A stretch of DNA of 9,092 bases from an uncultured Rhodospirillaceae bacterium (GTDB lineage: Bacteria > Pseudomonadota > Alphaproteobacteria > MPNO01), in NCBI GenBank assembly GCA_937916005.1, contig CALGIA010000257.1, forward strand, positions 1-9,092, written 5' to 3'. Both the position numbers and the translations under genes were made by a program. Of this stretch, positions 6,508-9,092 are shown piece by piece; positions within the stretch are counted from its first letter, which is position 1, and the number at the start of each line of letters is the position of its first letter. The notes beneath the pieces were generated by a model. It made no database searches and had not been told where the DNA came from. It was given only the letters and a program-made list of their open reading frames with translations.

Positions 6508-7350
6508 AACCGGACGTTCGGTTCCCTTGACGGTGCAACGCCACATCAGCCGGCGTTCGGTTTCCGGGAAATCCGTCCGGGCATGTGCGGAACAGCGATT
6601 GTCCCAGATCAGAACGTCGCCCAATTGCCAGACATGCTCATAGACGAATTCGGGCTTTTCCAAGTGGTCGAAAATTCTATCCAGCAGGACATCGCTCTGG
6701 TCGCGCGCCATATCCACGATTCCTTCGGTCATCAGCCGGTTCACATAGATCGCCTTGCGCCCGGTTTCGTCATGGGTGCGGAAAACCGGATGGGTTGCCT
6801 CGGAAAACGCCTCCGTGCCGTTTGTTCCACCCCGATGGGTGGTCCCGTAATTGTAATGGTGAAACCCCATGCGGCCTTCAAGCGGTTCGCGTACATCGTC
6901 GGGCAGGGTGTCATAGGCGGCATAACCGCTGGCGAACAGGGTGTTGCCGCCATGGGACGGTATTTCGACGGCATACAGGACACTGGCGTTGTCGGGGAGA
7001 TCGGCATGCGTCATGTCGTGGTGAAACATCATTTCGCCGTCGGGCAGTGCGCCGATCGGTTCGCCGTTTTCACGGATGTTGGAAATCAGCATGATCCTGT
7101 CGTCGAAATCGATTTGCCCCTTGGTGCGAAATGCCTTGGGGCGCGCCAGCGTCGCGACATCGCCAAAACATCCTGCAAAGCGGATCAGGGCTTGATCGTC
7201 CAGCTTCTGATCCCGCACCAGAATCACGATGTGGTCGAGCCAGGCCTGGCGAAGCAGGGCGCGATTTTCCGGCGACAGATCCGCGCTGAGATCGAGCCCG
7301 GAAATTTCCGCTCCTATGTGGGGCGTCAGGGGAGTGACTGTTACCGTCAT
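6505..7350 (-). CDS. TauD/TfdA family 2-oxoglutarate-dependent dioxygenase (second copy)
   Basis: A 281-aa member of the TauD/TfdA family, non-heme Fe(II) enzymes that use 2-oxoglutarate and oxygen to hydroxylate a substrate, often an organic acid, sulfonate or aryloxyacetate, with subsequent cleavage. The iron ligands are visible as FHHDM (His110, Asp112) and WDNRCSAH (His256). Arg271 lies 15 residues after the distal His as in TauD and should anchor 2-oxoglutarate. Thr137 in GGNTLF is the other usual contact. The N-terminal HIGAEISGLDLS and the GRKAIYVN strand are family hallmarks and resemble TfdA. It is clearly paralogous to the upstream gene: both contain SNxRENGxPIGxLPDGEM and HARTDFPETERRL. 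ATG 7350 is preceded by AAGGG overlapping the TAA stop of the upstream gene (10-bp gap). The physiological substrate is not deducible. Confidence 0.93.
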   Translation of the reverse strand: MTVTVTPLTPHIGAEISGLDLSADLSPENRALLRQAWLDHIVILVRDQKLDDQALIRFAGCFGDVATLARPKAFRTKGQIDFDDRIMLISNIRENGEPIGALPDGEMMFHHDMTHADLPDNASVLYAVEIPSHGGNTLFASGYAAYDTLPDDVREPLEGRMGFHHYNYGTTHRGGTNGTEAFSEATHPVFRTHDETGRKAIYVNRLMTEGIVDMARDQSDVLLDRIFDHLEKPEFVYEHVWQLGDVLIWDNRCSAHARTDFPETERRLMWRCTVKGTERPV

Positions 7351-7360
7351 CGTTTATCCC

Positions 7361-8209
7361 TTAGTTTTCGTGAAGCGGTTGGCCGAGAATGGTGCAGCGT
7401 CTCAGCAGCCGGCGTTCGGTTTCAGGGAAATCGGTTCGCGCGTGGCACGAACACCAATTATCCCACATGACCAGATCATTCGGTCGCCAGGCGTGCTGGT
7501 AAAGGATGTCGGAATTTTCGGTAAAGGCGAAAAGCTCCGCCAGCAACGCATCGCTTTCATCGCTCGGCATGTCCTCAATCCGTGCGGTGATCAGCGGGTT
7601 AACGTACAGCGCCTTGCGCCCGGTAACGGGATGGGTGATCGCAACCGGCTGGAAGTAATGCTTGAACTGTTGATAGCCGCCGTCAATACCAACTGGTCCG
7701 GCGGTGCCGAAATCATAGACATGCAGTGCCTTGCGCCCGGCGATCAGGCGTTTGGTCTCCGCCGATAGATTGTCATAGGCTTCATACATGTTGGTGAACA
7801 TGGTGTCGCCGCCCTGGGCCGGGATATCGATGCCGTAGAGCATGGTTCCCTTGTGGGGGGATTCCACGTAGCACATGTCGTGATGGAACCACATCTCGCC
7901 ATCCGGCAGAGACCCGATCGGCACGCCGTTTTCGCGGACGTTGGACACCAGCATGATCGAGGCATTATAATCGGCACCCTCCGGCCGGCGGTCGGCCGGG
8001 CGCGACCGCTCCCCCAACTTGCCGAACTGCCCCGCAAAGCGGAGTTGCTCGTCCTGATCCATATCCTGGTCGCGGAACAGCAGGACGATATGTTCGTGCC
8101 ACAATCTGGCGATGGCTTCCACCGTGTCCGCATCCAGCGGTTTGGACAGGTCCAGCCCCCCGATTTCAACGCCCAGCGATCGCGATAACGGTCTAATGGA
8201 AAGTTCCAC
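7361..8209 (-). CDS. TauD/TfdA family 2-oxoglutarate-dependent dioxygenase (first copy)
   Basis: First gene of the minus-strand cluster, 282 aa, starting at GTG 8209-8207, 8 bases after AAGGAG (8223-8218). It carries the full TauD/TfdA set: VEIGGLDLS near residue 14, FHHDM with His109 and Asp111, GGDTMF with Thr136, GRKALYVN near 198, WDNWCSCH with distal His256, and Arg271 for 2-oxoglutarate. The usual WDNRxxxH motif reads WDNW here, so the common Arg is Trp252, while the neighbouring paralogue keeps Arg252. Middle regions between 160 and 190 differ strongly between the paralogues (YDFGTAGPVGIDGG against YNYGTTHRGGTNGT). This is the part of the fold likely to line the substrate pocket, suggesting different or sequential substrates. 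Transcription probably starts in the 100-bp gap after mnmA. Confidence 0.93.
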   Translation of the reverse strand: MELSIRPLSRSLGVEIGGLDLSKPLDADTVEAIARLWHEHIVLLFRDQDMDQDEQLRFAGQFGKLGERSRPADRRPEGADYNASIMLVSNVRENGVPIGSLPDGEMWFHHDMCYVESPHKGTMLYGIDIPAQGGDTMFTNMYEAYDNLSAETKRLIAGRKALHVYDFGTAGPVGIDGGYQQFKHYFQPVAITHPVTGRKALYVNPLITARIEDMPSDESDALLAELFAFTENSDILYQHAWRPNDLVMWDNWCSCHARTDFPETERRLLRRCTILGQPLHEN

Positions 8210-8309
8210 CGACAGGTCTCCTTTTTATTCTGGGGTCAACTATACCACCTCAGCCGGCCGCGCAAAGAGCCCGACAGACCTGTTTTTCGAACCTGAAAAT
8301 TGTGCGGTA
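8210..8309 (-). promoter_or_regulatory. Intergenic region with probable promoter of the five-gene oxygenase cluster
   Basis: This is the only gap of any size on the minus strand. On that strand TATAGT (8244-8239) matches the -10 consensus at five of six positions. The best -35 at 15- to 16-bp spacing (TTGCGC/TTTGCG) is weak. The SD AAGGAG (8223-8218) precedes the GTG start of the first dioxygenase. No convincing hairpin-plus-T-run terminator for mnmA is visible, so read-through from mnmA is possible. A short imperfect palindrome, ACAGGTCTGT, occurs upstream of the -10, but its arms are only 4 bp. Confidence 0.4.
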
Positions 8310-9092
8310 TCAGGCGGCTTTTGAGGCTTGCTGGTCGCGGGTGATCCAGCCGCCACCTAGGACCCGGTCGCCGTCATACAAGACACAGGCCTGGCCGGGG
8401 GAAATGCCGAATTCGGGCTCGGTCAGCTCCACGATGGCCCCGCCATCAAGTCCGGCATGGACCGTGCCGGCAACGGGAAGCTGGGTCGAGCGCATCTTGG
8501 CGGTGATATCGGTCTTTCCGGCAAGAAGTTCCCCGCCGCCGAGCCAGTTGACCCCATTGAGAATGATGGTATCGCGGGCCAACGCCGCCCGCGGCCCAAC
8601 CACGACGCGCCGCGTATCCGGCTCGATCCGCAGGACATAAAGCGGCGTCTCCGTACCGCCGATACCGATGCCACGGCGTTGCCCGATGGTGAAATTGATG
8701 ATCCCGTCATGCCGCGCCAGAACCACACCATCACGGTCGACAATGTCGCCGGGATCGATGGCGCCGGGACGCAGCTTGGCGACAATGCTGGCGTAATCGC
8801 CATTCGGCACGAAACAGATATCCTGACTGTCGGGCTTTGCCGCCACCGGCAGGGACAGCCTTGCGGCATGTTCCCGGACCGTGTCCTTTGACATGCCACC
8901 CAGCGGAAAGCGCAGGAAATCGATCTGTTCCCGTGTGGTGGCGAACAGGAAATAGCTCTGGTCCTTGGTGGGGTCCACGCCGCGGTGCAGTTCGGCCCCG
9001 TCCGACCCCATGAGACGGCGCACGTAATGACCGGTCGCCAGGGCGTCGGCGTCAAGGTCCCGGGCGGTCGCCAGAAGATCGCGGAATTTGAC
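8310..9092 (-). CDS. mnmA: tRNA-specific 2-thiouridylase MnmA (C-terminal part, truncated by window edge)
   Basis: MnmA transfers sulfur from the Tus/IscS relay to C2 of wobble uridine 34 in tRNAs for Lys, Glu and Gln (EC 2.8.1.13), in the cytoplasm. The frame is open from the right edge to TGA 8312-8310, giving 260 residues of a protein usually 360-390 aa long. Visible landmarks are VKFRDLLATARDLDADALATGHYVRR at the edge, GVDPTKDQSYFL, and GGMSK. The second catalytic cysteine is in SQDICFVP (Cys93 of the fragment, codon 8816-8814, equivalent to E. coli Cys199). GQRRGIGIGG and the C-terminal beta-barrel end complete it. The PP-loop ATP site and the first catalytic cysteine lie beyond the window. 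By the E. coli pattern (CNKEIKF) that cysteine would be only a few codons outside. Internal GTG/ATG codons near 9023 are not the start. It is a housekeeping gene and probably unrelated to the downstream oxygenase cluster. Confidence 0.96.
   Translation of the reverse strand, partial: VKFRDLLATARDLDADALATGHYVRRLMGSDGAELHRGVDPTKDQSYFLFATTREQIDFLRFPLGGMSKDTVREHAARLSLPVAAKPDSQDICFVPNGDYASIVAKLRPGAIDPGDIVDRDGVVLARHDGIINFTIGQRRGIGIGGTETPLYVLRIEPDTRRVVVGPRAALARDTIILNGVNWLGGGELLAGKTDITAKMRSTQLPVAGTVHAGLDGGAIVELTEPEFGISPGQACVLYDGDRVLGGGWITRDQQASKAA

Noticed and set aside
5254..7470. A 738-codon open frame on the plus strand opposite the SDR, PhyH and TauD genes
   Set aside because: It lies opposite three genes with clear family motifs, its translation is rich in Arg/His/Gly/Gln in the way of antisense shadow frames in GC-rich DNA, and no domain is recognisable.
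8271..8282. Palindrome-like ACAGGTCTGT (minus strand) as a possible operator
   Set aside because: The arms are only four bases and no second copy with the same symmetry is seen nearby, so there is too little to support a binding site.
1..9092. tRNA or rRNA genes, CRISPR arrays, insertion sequences, att sites
   Set aside because: No cloverleaf, repeat-spacer pattern, transposase or terminal inverted repeats were seen on either strand.

Overview
The window looks like a chromosomal segment of a GC-rich alphaproteobacterium, possibly of Rhodospirillales type. This is inferred from gene content and codon use: a class II (plant-like) DAHP synthase next to glutathione reductase, a canonical MnmA, and several TauD/TfdA and PhyH oxygenases. 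No 16S or other decisive taxonomic marker is present. The first ~1.1 kb is visibly less GC-rich than the rest and holds genes I do not recognise.

Left part, plus strand: the end of a small protein resembling a ribbon-helix-helix antitoxin (2-130), then an unrecognised ~362-aa protein (69-1157) whose stop overlaps the start of gor by four bases. Next come glutathione reductase (gor, 1154-2527), an 88-bp spacer with a large imperfect inverted repeat (2521-2583), and class II 3-deoxy-D-arabino-heptulosonate 7-phosphate synthase (2616-4004), the first step of the shikimate pathway.

Right part, minus strand, read right to left: the C-terminal two thirds of mnmA (8310 to the window edge), a ~100-bp gap with a plausible promoter, then five closely spaced genes that look like one operon. 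These are two paralogous TauD/TfdA-type Fe(II)/2-oxoglutarate dioxygenases (8209-7361 and 7350-6505), a phytanoyl-CoA dioxygenase (PhyH) family protein (6495-5668), a short-chain dehydrogenase/reductase (5643-4855) and an alpha/beta hydrolase (4789-4010). The operon converges on aroG with a 5-bp gap.

The most interesting content is this five-gene cluster. Three non-heme iron oxygenases keep complete metal and co-substrate motifs. The two enzymes that would be expected to finish the chemistry, the SDR and the hydrolase, both lack canonical catalytic residues: the hydrolase nucleophile is Ala, and all four SDR tetrad positions are substituted. Yet both reading frames are intact. The cluster could be an oxidative catabolic or tailoring pathway for an unknown small molecule. 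No transporter or regulator lies in the window, and the substrate cannot be named from sequence.
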